DNA from: LZORAL124-50-18 sp051208045
GTDB taxonomy: Bacteria; Pseudomonadota; Gammaproteobacteria; Pseudomonadales; Oleiphilaceae
DNA length: 64,000 nt
Direction: 5' to 3'
Assembly: GCA_051208045.1 (NCBI GenBank)
Contig: JBPJFY010000004.1
Coordinates: 186,001-250,000 of the forward strand
In this document: one piece after another, positions 26,119 to 35,403 of the stretch
Numbering within the stretch: the first letter of the stretch is position 1
How the letters are laid out: each line of letters opens with the position of its first letter
The notes under the pieces: generated by a model
What the model saw: the letters and a program-made list of their open reading frames with translations, nothing else
The model's database searches: none
What the model was told of the DNA's origin: nothing
Position numbers and translations under genes: made by a program

Positions 26119-26727
26119 CTATTTCGGCACGCCACTGTGGAACCGAAAATTTTCATCCGCAGAACAAATCAAATCATTTTCTATCTCCAGAAACGCTTCA
26201 ATTCGCTGATCAAGAGAAGAACCGGACAATTTTTGCGCCAGATTCAGGTAATCTGAATAGTGCCTGCCCTCAGACTTTAATAACGAGAGATAAAACTGAC
26301 CAAGCTCATCGTCCAAATAGGGCGCTAACTTGGCAAACCGCTCGCAAGATCTCGCTTCAATAATGGCCCCAACGATTAACAGGTCGATCAAGCGTCCAGG
26401 CTCTGACGTTCGTACAATTTTCCTCAACCCTGAAGCATATCTGGATGGCGCTAAATGCGTGTACGCAATACCTCTTTTTTTTATCAATGCCAATACTTGC
26501 TCAAAGTGCCGAAGCTCTTCCCTCGCGAGGCGTGACATTTTATTCAACAAGTCCACACTATCCACATAGCGGTACATGAGGTTTAACGCTGATGACGCGG
26601 CCTTTTTTTCACAGTGCGCATGATCTATCAGCATCACATCCTGATGCGGGAGTGCCCATTGAACCCAGGCGTCCGGGGTGTCAATGCGTAAAAACGATCT
26701 GATTTCAGCTAATACATCTGTCTGCAT
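26119..26727 (-). CDS. miaE: tRNA 2-(methylthio-N6-isopentenyl)adenosine-37 hydroxylase
   Basis: Oxygen-dependent diiron hydroxylase acting on ms2i6A37 of tRNAs that read U-initial codons. 202 residues, ferritin-like, with iron-ligand motifs REELRHFEQV, EARSCERFAKL and EGRHYSDYLNLA. Short for the E. coli/Salmonella type (about 270) but matching the length seen in Pseudomonas-like enzymes. Presence implies an aerobic lifestyle and a MiaA/MiaB pathway elsewhere. Converges with lpxH; divergent from acnB. Confidence 0.9.
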   Translation of the reverse strand: MQTDVLAEIRSFLRIDTPDAWVQWALPHQDVMLIDHAHCEKKAASSALNLMYRYVDSVDLLNKMSRLAREELRHFEQVLALIKKRGIAYTHLAPSRYASGLRKIVRTSEPGRLIDLLIVGAIIEARSCERFAKLAPYLDDELGQFYLSLLKSEGRHYSDYLNLAQKLSGSSLDQRIEAFLEIENDLICSADENFRFHSGVPK

Positions 26728-27040
26728 ATTTTTTTGATAAATAGTAAATTTTCACTTTAGAAATATTCGTAATAATAGTGCGCTATTATACCCACCCCAC
26801 TCCATCGAACAACGCGCATTTAGGGCATTTGCAGCACATACTCACGATTACACAGATCTGGCTACGACCAATGTATCAACCGTATCACACCGCCGGAGAC
26901 CCCGCCATTCCTTAACTTTTGGTCTATTATCCTTTAAAATACCGCACCTTAATTGACATGCCTAAATCAATTTTGCCGTGATACATCGGCAAGGTTTTTT
27001 TAACCCCAGAAGGGTTTCAACTTTAGCGAGGTACTAAAAA
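26728..27040. other. Intergenic region between miaE and acnB (313 bp)
   Basis: No ORF of note. It holds the miaE promoter candidate and a palindrome, ATAATAG-TGCG-CTATTAT (26772-26789). A perfect TTGACA on the plus strand at 26953-26958 has no good -10 at 16-19 bp (the best, TGATAC, is 20 bp away). A long acnB leader is possible. No terminator or sRNA hairpin was recognised. Confidence 0.6.
26785..26812 (-). promoter_or_regulatory. Possible promoter of miaE
   Basis: Minus strand TTGTTC, 16 bp, TATAAT, 58 bp ahead of the miaE ATG. The -10 is perfect and the -35 weak. The -10 overlaps an imperfectly centred palindrome (26772-26789). Confidence 0.45.
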
Positions 27041-29635
27041 GTGCTGGAAGCATACCGCAAACATGTAGAAGAAAGAGCGGCCTTGGGTGTTCCTCCCAAG
27101 CCATTAACTGCAGAACAAGTTGCCGGATTGGTCGAACTACTCAAAACGCCACCTGCCGGAGAGGAAACTTATCTGGTCGATCTTCTTGAAAATCGAATTC
27201 CGCCGGGTGTTGATGAAGCGGCTTATGTAAAAGCGGGTTTTCTCACGGCTATCGTTAAAGGTGAAACCTCCTCACCGCTCGTGTCGAAAGAAAAGGCTGT
27301 AGAACTGCTTGGCATGATGCAGGGCGGCTATAACATCTCTACTCTGGTAGAGCTGCTTGATAACGCAGAACTGGCTGAACTGGCAGCAACTCAGCTAAAA
27401 GACACGTTACTGATGTTCGACGCATTCAATGACGTTAAGGAAAAAATGGATGCAGGTAACGCTTCCGCCAAGAGCGTTATGGAAAGCTGGGCGAACGGTG
27501 AATGGTTCAGCAAAAAGAAGAAAGTTGCTGACAGCATTAAAATGGTGGTATTCAAAGTCACCGGTGAAACAAATACGGATGACCTCTCCCCGGCACCTGA
27601 CGCCTGGTCCCGACCAGACATCCCGCTGCACGCCCGTGCGATGTATAAGATGACACGTGACGGTCTTGAGCCGGAAGACCACGGCACTACCGGCCCAATT
27701 AAACAAATCGAAGAAATTAACTCAAAAGGATTGCCTGTCGCCTTTGTTGGTGATGTGGTAGGTACAGGTTCATCGCGTAAATCCGCCACCAACTCGGTTT
27801 TGTGGTATTTTGGCGATGATATGCCTGGCGTACCTAACAAGCGTGGCGGCGGCGTGTGCATTGGAAACAAAGTTGCACCCATTTTCTTCAATACCATGGA
27901 GGATGCAGGTGCTTTGGTATTTGAAGCTCCAGTAGACGACATGAATATGGGTGACATCATCGACATTCGCCCATACGAAGGTAAGATTTTGAATGAAGCC
28001 GGCGAAACCATCTCGGAATTCAAATTCAAATCCGACGTTATTCTTGACGAGGTTCAGGCGGGTGGTCGAATTCCCCTGATCATCGGTCGAGGCCTGACAT
28101 CAAAAGCACGCGCCGCGCTTGGCCTGGGTGCAACTGACCTGTTCAGACTTCCGGTTGACCCAGAAGCAGGAAACAAGGGCTTCTCTCTGGCACAGAAAAT
28201 GGTCGGAAGAGCATGCGGCCTTCAAGAAGGTCAAGGCGTCCGCCCGGGAACCTACTGCGAACCCAAGATGACGACTGTTGGGTCCCAGGACACCACCGGT
28301 CCAATGACCCGTGACGAATTAAAGGATTTGGCTTGTCTGGGCTTCCAGGCGGACTTGGTCATGCAATCATTCTGCCACACGGCAGCCTACCCCAAGCCTG
28401 TTGACGTAGAAATGCAACACACGCTGCCAGACTTTATCCGAACCCGAGGCGGTGTAGCACTGCGTCCAGGAGACGGTGTCATTCACTCATGGCTGAACCG
28501 CATGCTGCTTCCGGATACCGTGGGTACCGGTGGCGATTCTCACACGCGCTTCCCAATGGGCATTTCCTTCCCCGCCGGATCTGGCCTGGTAGCATTTGCT
28601 GCTGCAACAGGCGTTATGCCTCTGGACATGCCGGAGTCAATTCTGGTTCGCTTCAAAGGAAAAATGCAACCCGGCATCACGCTGCGAGACCTTGTCCACT
28701 CGATCCCCTTCTACGCGATCAAGCAAGGCTTGCTGACCGTTGAAAAGAAAGGAAAGATCAATGCATTTTCCGGACGCATTCTCGAGATTGAAGGCCTTGA
28801 TCACCTGACAGTTGAGCAGGCTTTTGAACTGTCCGATGCATCCGCAGAACGCTCGGCGGCAGGCTGTACCATAACCCTTGGCGAAGACTCCGTTAAAGAG
28901 TATTTGACCTCCAACATCACCATGCTGCGATGGATGATCGCTGAAGGCTATGGCGATCCACGCACATTGGAGCGCCGCGCCCAAGCCATGGAAGCGTGGG
29001 TCCAAAACCCACAGTTGCTACGAGGCGATGCTGATGCAGAGTATGCAGAAGTGATTGAAATTGACCTGAGCGACATCAAGGAGCCTATCGTTTGCTGCCC
29101 TAATGACCCAGACGATGCCAAGCTGCTTTCTGATGTTGCCGGTGACAAAGTTGATGAAGTATTTATTGGCTCCTGTATGACCAATATCGGCCACTTCCGT
29201 GCGGCTGGTAAGCTGCTTGAGCAGAATAAAGAAGCCCTCAAGACACGCTTCTGGGTAGCTCCACCTACCAAAATGGACCAAAGTCAGCTTTTGGAAGAAG
29301 GGTATTACAACATATACGGTAGAAACGGTGTCAGAACCGAAATCCCGGGTTGCTCACTTTGCATGGGTAACCAAGCGCGTGTTGCCGCCAAGTCTACGGT
29401 ACTGTCAACATCAACCCGGAACTTCCCGAATCGGCTGGGCGATGGCGCAAATGTGTATTTGACGTCTGCAGAACTGGCTGCCGTTGGCGCAATTTTGGGC
29501 AAACTGCCTTCCGTCGAAGAGTATATGGAGTATGCCGCGACCATCGACAGTATGGCCGGTGATATTTACCAGTATCTGAATTTTGACAAAATGGAAGAGT
29601 ATACTTCGAAAGCCAGCAAGGCTTCCGTAGCATAA
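27041..29635 (+). CDS. acnB: Bifunctional aconitase B / 2-methylisocitrate dehydratase
   Basis: Main TCA-cycle aconitase, citrate to isocitrate, with a [4Fe-4S] cluster. 864 residues (E. coli AcnB 865), GTG start (MLEAYRKHVEERAALGVPPK) with GCGAGG about ten bases upstream. AcnB-specific layout: N-terminal HEAT-like domain, then the swivel domain, then domains 1-3. Cluster-ligand cysteines are visible in CSLCMGNQ near the C-terminus and in FCHTAAYPKPVD. Apo-AcnB also binds mRNA in E. coli; whether it does so here is unknown. Single-gene unit with its own terminator, converging on tmk. Confidence 0.97.
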   Translation: MLEAYRKHVEERAALGVPPKPLTAEQVAGLVELLKTPPAGEETYLVDLLENRIPPGVDEAAYVKAGFLTAIVKGETSSPLVSKEKAVELLGMMQGGYNISTLVELLDNAELAELAATQLKDTLLMFDAFNDVKEKMDAGNASAKSVMESWANGEWFSKKKKVADSIKMVVFKVTGETNTDDLSPAPDAWSRPDIPLHARAMYKMTRDGLEPEDHGTTGPIKQIEEINSKGLPVAFVGDVVGTGSSRKSATNSVLWYFGDDMPGVPNKRGGGVCIGNKVAPIFFNTMEDAGALVFEAPVDDMNMGDIIDIRPYEGKILNEAGETISEFKFKSDVILDEVQAGGRIPLIIGRGLTSKARAALGLGATDLFRLPVDPEAGNKGFSLAQKMVGRACGLQEGQGVRPGTYCEPKMTTVGSQDTTGPMTRDELKDLACLGFQADLVMQSFCHTAAYPKPVDVEMQHTLPDFIRTRGGVALRPGDGVIHSWLNRMLLPDTVGTGGDSHTRFPMGISFPAGSGLVAFAAATGVMPLDMPESILVRFKGKMQPGITLRDLVHSIPFYAIKQGLLTVEKKGKINAFSGRILEIEGLDHLTVEQAFELSDASAERSAAGCTITLGEDSVKEYLTSNITMLRWMIAEGYGDPRTLERRAQAMEAWVQNPQLLRGDADAEYAEVIEIDLSDIKEPIVCCPNDPDDAKLLSDVAGDKVDEVFIGSCMTNIGHFRAAGKLLEQNKEALKTRFWVAPPTKMDQSQLLEEGYYNIYGRNGVRTEIPGCSLCMGNQARVAAKSTVLSTSTRNFPNRLGDGANVYLTSAELAAVGAILGKLPSVEEYMEYAATIDSMAGDIYQYLNFDKMEEYTSKASKASVA

Positions 29636-29646
29636 ATTGCTCCGCT

Positions 29647-29675
29647 AGACTGCCCTTCTTTAGGGCAGTCTTATT
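29647..29675 (+). terminator. Intrinsic terminator after acnB
   Basis: AGACTGCCC / GGGCAGTCT stem with a 7-nt loop followed by TTATTT on the plus strand, 12 bp past the acnB stop. Confidence 0.8.
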
Positions 29676-29697
29676 TACTGCACCTGCCAGCGATCCG

Positions 29698-30339
29698 CTA
29701 GCGACTTAGAAACCCCTGAATTATTTCACGCAATTGACTCTGCACCTCCTCAAGAGGCAACGATGCATCCACAACCTTAATCCGAGCCGGATCACTTTTT
29801 GCCCTCGCCAGATACATGGCCCGCACCTTTTCAAAAAAGGTCAACTTTTCCCTCTCGAATCGATCCAACTCTCCTCGCTTGGCTGCCCGCCGCATACCGA
29901 GCTCAACAGGCGCATCAAGTAGAATGGTCAGATCAGGCTGGAAAGCATCCTGCACATAACGCTCCAGGACTTCGATATTCTTCAGATCTACGTCTCGCCC
30001 TCCCCCTTGATAGGCATATGTCGCATCAGTAAATCTGTCTGACACCACCCAGGCTCCCTGTTTCAGCTTTGGAAAGACAAATTGGTCCAGGTGTTGACTT
30101 CTTGCAGCAAACATCAGCAACAACTCGCACTTTGACGAGATGATTTCGCTCGTTGGCTCGAGCAACAGCTGCCTGATTCGTTCAGCGTAAGGCGTACCAC
30201 CTGGCTCTCTGGTGATCACGCACTCCACACCATGGCGGTCAATCAGCCCCTGAATAAACTCAATATTTGTTGATTTTCCAACTCCCTCAATCCCTTCCAC
30301 AGTGATAAAGCGCCCAAACTGTTCGGTACCACTATTCAT
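29698..30339 (-). CDS. tmk: Thymidylate kinase
   Basis: dTMP to dTDP kinase. 213 residues, P-loop GIEGVGKSTN (about 16-25), DRx motif in SDRFTDATYAYQGGGRDVD, lid region AAKRGELDRFE. Complete. It ends the minus-strand run pabC-mltG-tmk. In E. coli and Pseudomonas, holB (DNA polymerase III delta-prime) normally follows; here the next gene is convergent acnB, so holB must be elsewhere. Confidence 0.96.
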   Translation of the reverse strand: MNSGTEQFGRFITVEGIEGVGKSTNIEFIQGLIDRHGVECVITREPGGTPYAERIRQLLLEPTSEIISSKCELLLMFAARSQHLDQFVFPKLKQGAWVVSDRFTDATYAYQGGGRDVDLKNIEVLERYVQDAFQPDLTILLDAPVELGMRRAAKRGELDRFEREKLTFFEKVRAMYLARAKSDPARIKVVDASLPLEEVQSQLREIIQGFLSR

Positions 30340-30372
30340 TTCACCCCCAAAGTGCTTTTCAGCTAAACCGGC

Positions 30373-31380
30373 CTACTGGCCAAGTTGATACTTCCTTACT
30401 GCTCGATTGTGTGCCTTTAATGTATCGGAGAATGTATGGCCTCCGGACCCATCCGCCACAAAATACAGTGCACTGGTTTTCTCAGGATTCGCGACAGCCT
30501 CCAAAGAACGAGCACCAGGCATAGCTATGGGCGTCGGCGGTAATCCGGATATTCGATAGGTGTTATACGGGGTATGCTGCCTGAGGTGCTTCCGAGTGAG
30601 ATTGCCATCAAACTGTTCACCCAGCCCATAGATCACGGTTGGATCGGTTTGAAGCCTCATCCCCATATTGAGCCGGTTGACAAACACACCGGCGATCTTG
30701 TGCCGCTCGCTATCCAGCGACGTTTCTTTTTCTACAATGGACGCGAGAATGAGCAACTCATAGGCTGATTTGAGCGGAGTGGACTTATCCCTCCCCTCCC
30801 AATGGCGTTGAAGCTGATTCCGCATTTTTTCTAACGCAGTTTTGAGAATAATTACATCGGTTGTATTTTTTGAAAAGTAGTACGTCTCCGGGAACAACCA
30901 ACCCTCAATGCTCGACTGGTGCAATCCCAGAATATTGGCTGCCTGTGACTCAGTCACTCCCTCCAGGGTAAAACCTACCGACGGATGAGCCTTAAGGGCT
31001 AATAGATAATCACGGTACTTCCAACCCTCAGGAAAGGTAATGCTGTGCTGAACGACCTTCCCTGAAGTAAAGAGAGCAAGCAAAGCCGGGTAGGTATAAG
31101 CATTCGGTATCTTATACTCGCCATACTGAATTCCGGCTCGCGCGCCTGTGTGCCGAGCCAATAACGTAAACCCAACTTTGTCTCGTACAACACCCAAAGT
31201 GACCAGTCGATCAGATACGGACTGAAAGCTTTCTCCACGATGAATTTCAAAGGTGGACCAATGCGCTTCCGCCTGGTATTCAACCGTATGTAATGCATTC
31301 CAGTAATACGCTGCATACAGCCCAACTCCCCCGATAATCACTGCAGATATCAGCAGGCAGACTAAGAGTATTTTTTTCAT
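30373..31380 (-). CDS. mltG: Endolytic murein transglycosylase MltG
   Basis: Inner-membrane enzyme that cuts nascent glycan strands. 335 residues: an N-terminal membrane helix (MKKILLVCLLISAVIIGGVG), a LysM-like subdomain (FEIHRGESFQSVSDRL), then the YceG catalytic domain with SIVEKET (catalytic Glu), FVNRLNMGMRLQTDPTVIYG, YNTYRISGLPPTPIAMPG and a terminal FVADGSGGHTFS. Its ATG overlaps the pabC stop by four bases (ATGA), a classical coupling in the pabC-mltG-tmk run. Confidence 0.95.
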   Translation of the reverse strand: MKKILLVCLLISAVIIGGVGLYAAYYWNALHTVEYQAEAHWSTFEIHRGESFQSVSDRLVTLGVVRDKVGFTLLARHTGARAGIQYGEYKIPNAYTYPALLALFTSGKVVQHSITFPEGWKYRDYLLALKAHPSVGFTLEGVTESQAANILGLHQSSIEGWLFPETYYFSKNTTDVIILKTALEKMRNQLQRHWEGRDKSTPLKSAYELLILASIVEKETSLDSERHKIAGVFVNRLNMGMRLQTDPTVIYGLGEQFDGNLTRKHLRQHTPYNTYRISGLPPTPIAMPGARSLEAVANPEKTSALYFVADGSGGHTFSDTLKAHNRAVRKYQLGQ

Positions 31381-32213
31381 ATCGCCTCGATAGAGTGACC
31401 CAGTGTGCTGTCCAGATAAAGCTGTAGCTTTCGGCAGCTCGTGGAGATTTCCAATGATCGACCTCGAAGCGAGGATACCGGCACCACCCCAAAAACACTG
31501 TTAACAAAGGCTAATCCTGAAAAGTTGGGCAGATCATCCAAGTGAACCTTGACTGACTGAATCTCTACCCCGGTCTCCCGATGACCGGCGCACAAATACG
31601 CGAGTCCAACTCCCCGCACTCCCGCCACGGATATCTCTGGCGACAAGACCCCTTTTTCCCCAAACAACAACACGTTTGACTTCACACCCTCCACAAGATA
31701 GCCCCTCTGATCACACACAAGCGCTTCAAAACGGCCATCTAACTCCATCGCACAAAACACTTGATCAAGGCGATTAAGGTGTTTTATTCCAGCCAAACGG
31801 GGATTGTGTGAAAGGCGGTAATCACACACATTGACCTCAATTCCCTCTCTTTTTAATTCGGTTGAAGGCGCTGTGTATTCCGACATCGAACACCAGATAT
31901 TTGGAGTCATTTGGGTCTGGACAAACTGATAACCACGCCCCCCTTGACCACGGGTAACAATCACTTTCACTACCCACACACCAATTGGCGCGTATTCAGC
32001 CATTTTCAGAATTTGTTTCTCAACATCCGGGACAACTGAGTCCGGTATTCTAAAAACCTGGCAGCCCAAGCGTAGGCGATGAATGTGGTACTCTAATAAC
32101 GGGACTTTGCCATGGGAGACCAATAGCGTTTCAAACAGACCGTCACCGTAGGCAAAACCCCGATCATCAATCACCCCACTTTCCAAACGTTCGCCATTCT
32201 TGTAAAACAACAT
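31377..32213 (-). CDS. pabC: Aminodeoxychorismate lyase
   Basis: PLP enzyme that turns 4-amino-4-deoxychorismate into p-aminobenzoate plus pyruvate, for folate. 278 residues of the class IV aminotransferase fold; motifs are RGFAYGDGLFET-like (DDRGFAYGDGLFETLL), the PLP lysine in AGIKHLNRLDQV, and a C-terminal phosphate-binding segment. It lies 67 bp downstream of acpP, but fabF, which usually separates the two, is missing and a terminator occupies the gap. It overlaps mltG. Confidence 0.92.
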   Translation of the reverse strand: MLFYKNGERLESGVIDDRGFAYGDGLFETLLVSHGKVPLLEYHIHRLRLGCQVFRIPDSVVPDVEKQILKMAEYAPIGVWVVKVIVTRGQGGRGYQFVQTQMTPNIWCSMSEYTAPSTELKREGIEVNVCDYRLSHNPRLAGIKHLNRLDQVFCAMELDGRFEALVCDQRGYLVEGVKSNVLLFGEKGVLSPEISVAGVRGVGLAYLCAGHRETGVEIQSVKVHLDDLPNFSGLAFVNSVFGVVPVSSLRGRSLEISTSCRKLQLYLDSTLGHSIEAI

Positions 32214-32231
32214 AAGCGGATTTAAACCAAT

Positions 32232-32258
32232 AAAAAAACCGCGTCAAAGCGCGGTTTC
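32232..32258 (-). terminator. Intrinsic terminator after acpP
   Basis: Minus strand AAACCGCG-CTTTGA-CGCGGTTT followed by a further TTTT, 23 bp past the acpP stop and 19 bp ahead of the pabC start. A strong signal at the point where fabF would normally be, so pabC-mltG-tmk depend on readthrough or on a promoter I could not see. Confidence 0.88.
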
Positions 32259-32280
32259 ATTTGCCTGGTGTAAATTTCTC

Positions 32281-32514
32281 TCACTGATTCGCAATAATGT
32301 AGTCAATTGCTTCCTGAACGGTGGTGAGCTTTTCTGCTTCCTCATCCGGAATCTCAGTTTCAAATTCTTCTTCAAGCGCCATCACGAGCTCAACAGTATC
32401 GAGCGAATCAGCACCCAGGTCATCCACAAACGCCGACGTGTTTTGAACATCGGACTCTTTGACGCCAAGCTGCTCACTGACGATCTTTTTTACTCGTTCT
32501 TCTACAGTACTCAT
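32281..32514 (-). CDS. acpP: Acyl carrier protein
   Basis: Carries growing acyl chains on 4'-phosphopantetheine attached to Ser37 (GADSLDTVELVM). Started at MSTVEERVKKIVSEQLG it is 77 residues, the family length, with GAGGG just upstream; an in-frame ATG 15 bases earlier adds MSEGN. Strongly acidic, as expected. Last gene of the plsX-fabD-fabG-acpP run before the terminator. Confidence 0.97.
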   Translation of the reverse strand: MSTVEERVKKIVSEQLGVKESDVQNTSAFVDDLGADSLDTVELVMALEEEFETEIPDEEAEKLTTVQEAIDYIIANQ

Positions 32515-32618
32515 ATTTCCCTCACTCATTGAGATAACCAGGCTTATGTGCGTGCTAGTCTAGTTTATCGCGATTATCCATACAAGCACTTAAGCCAACT
32601 AATTTCGGCTGCCCGGAA

Positions 32619-33362
32619 TCAGCCCATATACAAGCCACCATTCACTTGGACCGTTTCTCCGGTGATGTAGCCAGCGCTCTCCGAGAGCAAAAATGCCACC
32701 ACTTCTGCCACTTCCTCCACCGTACCCATTCGTTGTGAAGGAATCGCCTGTTCAATATTTTTCCGCTGATCATCGTTCAGCTTTTTAGTCATATCTGTAT
32801 CAATAAAACCGGGTGCCACACAGTTCACCGTTATCCCTCTACTGGCAACCTCTTTGGCAAGCGACCGGGTAAATCCTTCAACGCCAGCTTTCGACGCCGC
32901 ATAATTGACCTGGCCCGCATTTCCCATGGAGGCGACCACGGAACTTACATTGACAATGCGCCCCCACCTTGCCTTGGTCATTGACCGTAAAACCGCTTTA
33001 CTCATGCGATACATGGAGTTCAGGTTGGTGTTCACAACATCCAACCACTCCTCTTCTTTCATGCGCATCAACAGATTATCTCGAGTAACACCGGCATTGT
33101 TCACTAGAATGAGCGGCTCGCCATAAGCAGTCTTTACCTGCTCAATCCCCTCTTCAACGGAAAGAGAATCCGCCACATCCAGCACGATGCCATCACCGGG
33201 TAAACCCCAAGTAGAGAAATAGTGAGAGATTGCGGACGCTCCCTCCTCCGTGGTTGCTGTGCCAACAACCGTTGCTCCTTTACTGGCCAGGCTTTTCGCT
33301 ATCGCCTTGCCAATGCCTCGACTTGCCCCGGTAATCAGAACAATTTTTCCTTCCAATGACAT
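32619..33362 (-). CDS. fabG: 3-oxoacyl-[ACP] reductase FabG
   Basis: NADPH-dependent reduction of 3-ketoacyl-ACP in fatty-acid elongation. 247-residue short-chain dehydrogenase: nucleotide motif TGASRGIGKAIA (11-22), NNAG at 88-91, catalytic Ser141, Tyr154 and Lys158 (YAASK), and C-terminal GGLYMG. Directly downstream of fabD (40-bp gap) and upstream of acpP, so its annotation as FabG rather than another SDR is firm. Confidence 0.96.
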   Translation of the reverse strand: MSLEGKIVLITGASRGIGKAIAKSLASKGATVVGTATTEEGASAISHYFSTWGLPGDGIVLDVADSLSVEEGIEQVKTAYGEPLILVNNAGVTRDNLLMRMKEEEWLDVVNTNLNSMYRMSKAVLRSMTKARWGRIVNVSSVVASMGNAGQVNYAASKAGVEGFTRSLAKEVASRGITVNCVAPGFIDTDMTKKLNDDQRKNIEQAIPSQRMGTVEEVAEVVAFLLSESAGYITGETVQVNGGLYMG

Positions 33363-33402
33363 AGTGCTCTCCCAGTGATTCCCTCAAAGGTTGCCAATTC
33401 TC

Positions 33403-34332
33403 TTATACATTATTCAAATTCTCAATATCACCGAGCGCTAAACAGTCGAGCTTCTTGGATATTCTTTTATTGAGGCTGGTAAGCACTTTGCCTGGTCCAC
33501 ACTCAATCATGCGCTCCACCTTCATGTCAGCGATGCCGGATACGGTCCTGGTCCATTGCACAGGTGAATGTAACTGCAGCACCAGATTTTTCCTGATGCT
33601 ATCCACACTTTCATGCGCCTCGGCATCCACATTTTGGACCACCGGGTACATGGGACTATCTACCTTAAGATTATCCAGGTATTGTGACAACGCATCTGCT
33701 GCCGGCTTCATTAAGCTGCAGTGTGCAGGCACGCTCACTGCCAGCGGTAGCGCACGCTTGGCACCCGCTTCTTTCAACTGAACAACTGCTTTTTCGATGA
33801 GCGATTTTTCACCCGCTATCACGACCTGACCGGGAGCATTGTAGTTGACCGGCTCAACCACTCCCCCTGTGGACTCCATTATTTTCTTGCACACTTTTTC
33901 AATGGTTACATCATCCAGCCCCAGTACCGCTGCCATCGAGCCCTGACCCTCTGGTACAGCATTTTGCATCAGCATTCCGCGATGTTGCACCAAAGCCACT
34001 GCATCGGTAAAAGAAATTGCGCCAGAGCACACTAATGCGGTGTACTCTCCCAAACTGTGCCCAGCCATCACGAGATCCACCGACTCAAAGCGATCTTTAA
34101 CCACTTGCCATATTGCATATCCGGCCACCAACACAGCGGGCTGTGTCACCTCCGTTTTCCCAAGCCTGTCCTCCGGCCCTTCCAGACAGACCTGATACAA
34201 ATCGTAGCCAAGAACGTCGGACGCCTGGTCATAGAGGGGCCGAATCGCAGGAAAGGCTGTATAAAAGTCCTTCATCATTCCAACAAACTGGGACCCCTGA
34301 CCTGGAAACACTATTGCAACCTTACTCACCAA
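33403..34332 (-). CDS. fabD: Malonyl-CoA:ACP transacylase FabD
   Basis: Loads malonyl from CoA onto ACP. 309 residues: N-terminal VFPGQGSQFVGM, nucleophile Ser93 in AGHSLGEYTAL, catalytic His in VSVPAHCSLM, and the QNVDAE element. Complete. The gene upstream is plsX; fabH, which sits between plsX and fabD in E. coli, is absent here as in Pseudomonas. Confidence 0.96.
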   Translation of the reverse strand: MVSKVAIVFPGQGSQFVGMMKDFYTAFPAIRPLYDQASDVLGYDLYQVCLEGPEDRLGKTEVTQPAVLVAGYAIWQVVKDRFESVDLVMAGHSLGEYTALVCSGAISFTDAVALVQHRGMLMQNAVPEGQGSMAAVLGLDDVTIEKVCKKIMESTGGVVEPVNYNAPGQVVIAGEKSLIEKAVVQLKEAGAKRALPLAVSVPAHCSLMKPAADALSQYLDNLKVDSPMYPVVQNVDAEAHESVDSIRKNLVLQLHSPVQWTRTVSGIADMKVERMIECGPGKVLTSLNKRISKKLDCLALGDIENLNNV

Positions 34333-34377
34333 CTTCTACCTTCCAAAGCATATTTATTTCAGTTACCCTGACAACCA

Positions 34378-35400
34378 TCACATCAGCCAGGCATCAAGCC
34401 GCTCATTCATCCTGGCAGGTGCATTTTGTTTAACACCGTTCAGCGCTTGACGAATTGCCATTTCAAAGGCAAATTGATCCGCGCCACCGTGGCTCTTGAT
34501 CACAACGCCCTGTAATCCCAAAAGTTCCGCACCATTATAATACGAAGGCTCCAATTGCCGCCGAATTGCCTTAAGCAGTGGCAACGCCAGCAACCCTACC
34601 ACACGCCCATACAAGCTTCGTGACAACGTATCCTTTATAATGCTGAGCACAAGCGACACAATTCCTTCGCCGGTTTTCAACGCCACATTACCAACAAAGC
34701 CATCACAAACTATAACGTCTGCCACTCCTGTGAATATGGCATCACCTTCTATGAATCCAACGTAATTGACGCCTTCCTGCTCCCTGAAAAGGTGTGCCGC
34801 CAACCGCACCTGCTCATTCCCTTTTATATCTTCTGTCCCCACATTAAGCAATGCCACCTTGGGCTGACTCACACCAGAATCCAGCTCGGCATGGATCGCT
34901 CCCATGATACCAAACTGCAAAAGCTGCTCTGCGCTACAGTCAACATTGGCACCGAGATCCAACAAGTAACACTCCGCATTTCGCGCAGGAATTCGCTTAA
35001 CAATGGCAGGTCGATCTATACCTGGCAGCATACGTAGAATCGAACGTCCGAGAATCATCAGAGCCCCCGTATTGCCGGCACTGACGCAAGCCTGGGCCCT
35101 ACGCTCTTTCACAAGACCAAGTGCAACAGCCATAGAGGATTGCTGTTTTTTACGAAGCGCTAATGAAGGCTTATCTGTCATTTCTACAACATCTGGCGCA
35201 TGAACAATTTCTAATCTCTGCTGCACAGACGAAGCAATGGAGTGCGTAGCGAGAAGCGATTGAAGTACAGCTTCATCACCCACAAGTAAAAGAGAGGAGG
35301 CTTCGTGTCTTTTCAGGAAGGACAGCGAGGATCGGACGGCCACATCCGGGCCAAGATCCCCGCTCATTGCATCAACGGCAATACAAAAGCGATCAGCCAA
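34378..35400 (-). CDS. plsX: Phosphate acyltransferase PlsX
   Basis: Converts acyl-ACP to acyl-phosphate for phospholipid synthesis. 340 residues starting MADRFCIAVDAMSGDLGPDV from a TTG codon; no ATG is available near the expected N-terminus. Family motifs AVDAMSGD, SAGNTGALM and CDGFVGNVALKT are present. The gene starts only 3 bp after the rpmF stop, so translation is probably coupled, which may compensate for the TTG start and weak Shine-Dalgarno. Confidence 0.94.
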   Translation of the reverse strand: MADRFCIAVDAMSGDLGPDVAVRSSLSFLKRHEASSLLLVGDEAVLQSLLATHSIASSVQQRLEIVHAPDVVEMTDKPSLALRKKQQSSMAVALGLVKERRAQACVSAGNTGALMILGRSILRMLPGIDRPAIVKRIPARNAECYLLDLGANVDCSAEQLLQFGIMGAIHAELDSGVSQPKVALLNVGTEDIKGNEQVRLAAHLFREQEGVNYVGFIEGDAIFTGVADVIVCDGFVGNVALKTGEGIVSLVLSIIKDTLSRSLYGRVVGLLALPLLKAIRRQLEPSYYNGAELLGLQGVVIKSHGGADQFAFEMAIRQALNGVKQNAPARMNERLDAWLM

Positions 35401-35403
35401 GAC

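Noticed and set aside
26953..26981. acnB promoter based on the perfect TTGACA
   Set aside because: No acceptable -10 at 16 to 19 bp; kept only as a remark in the intergenic entry.
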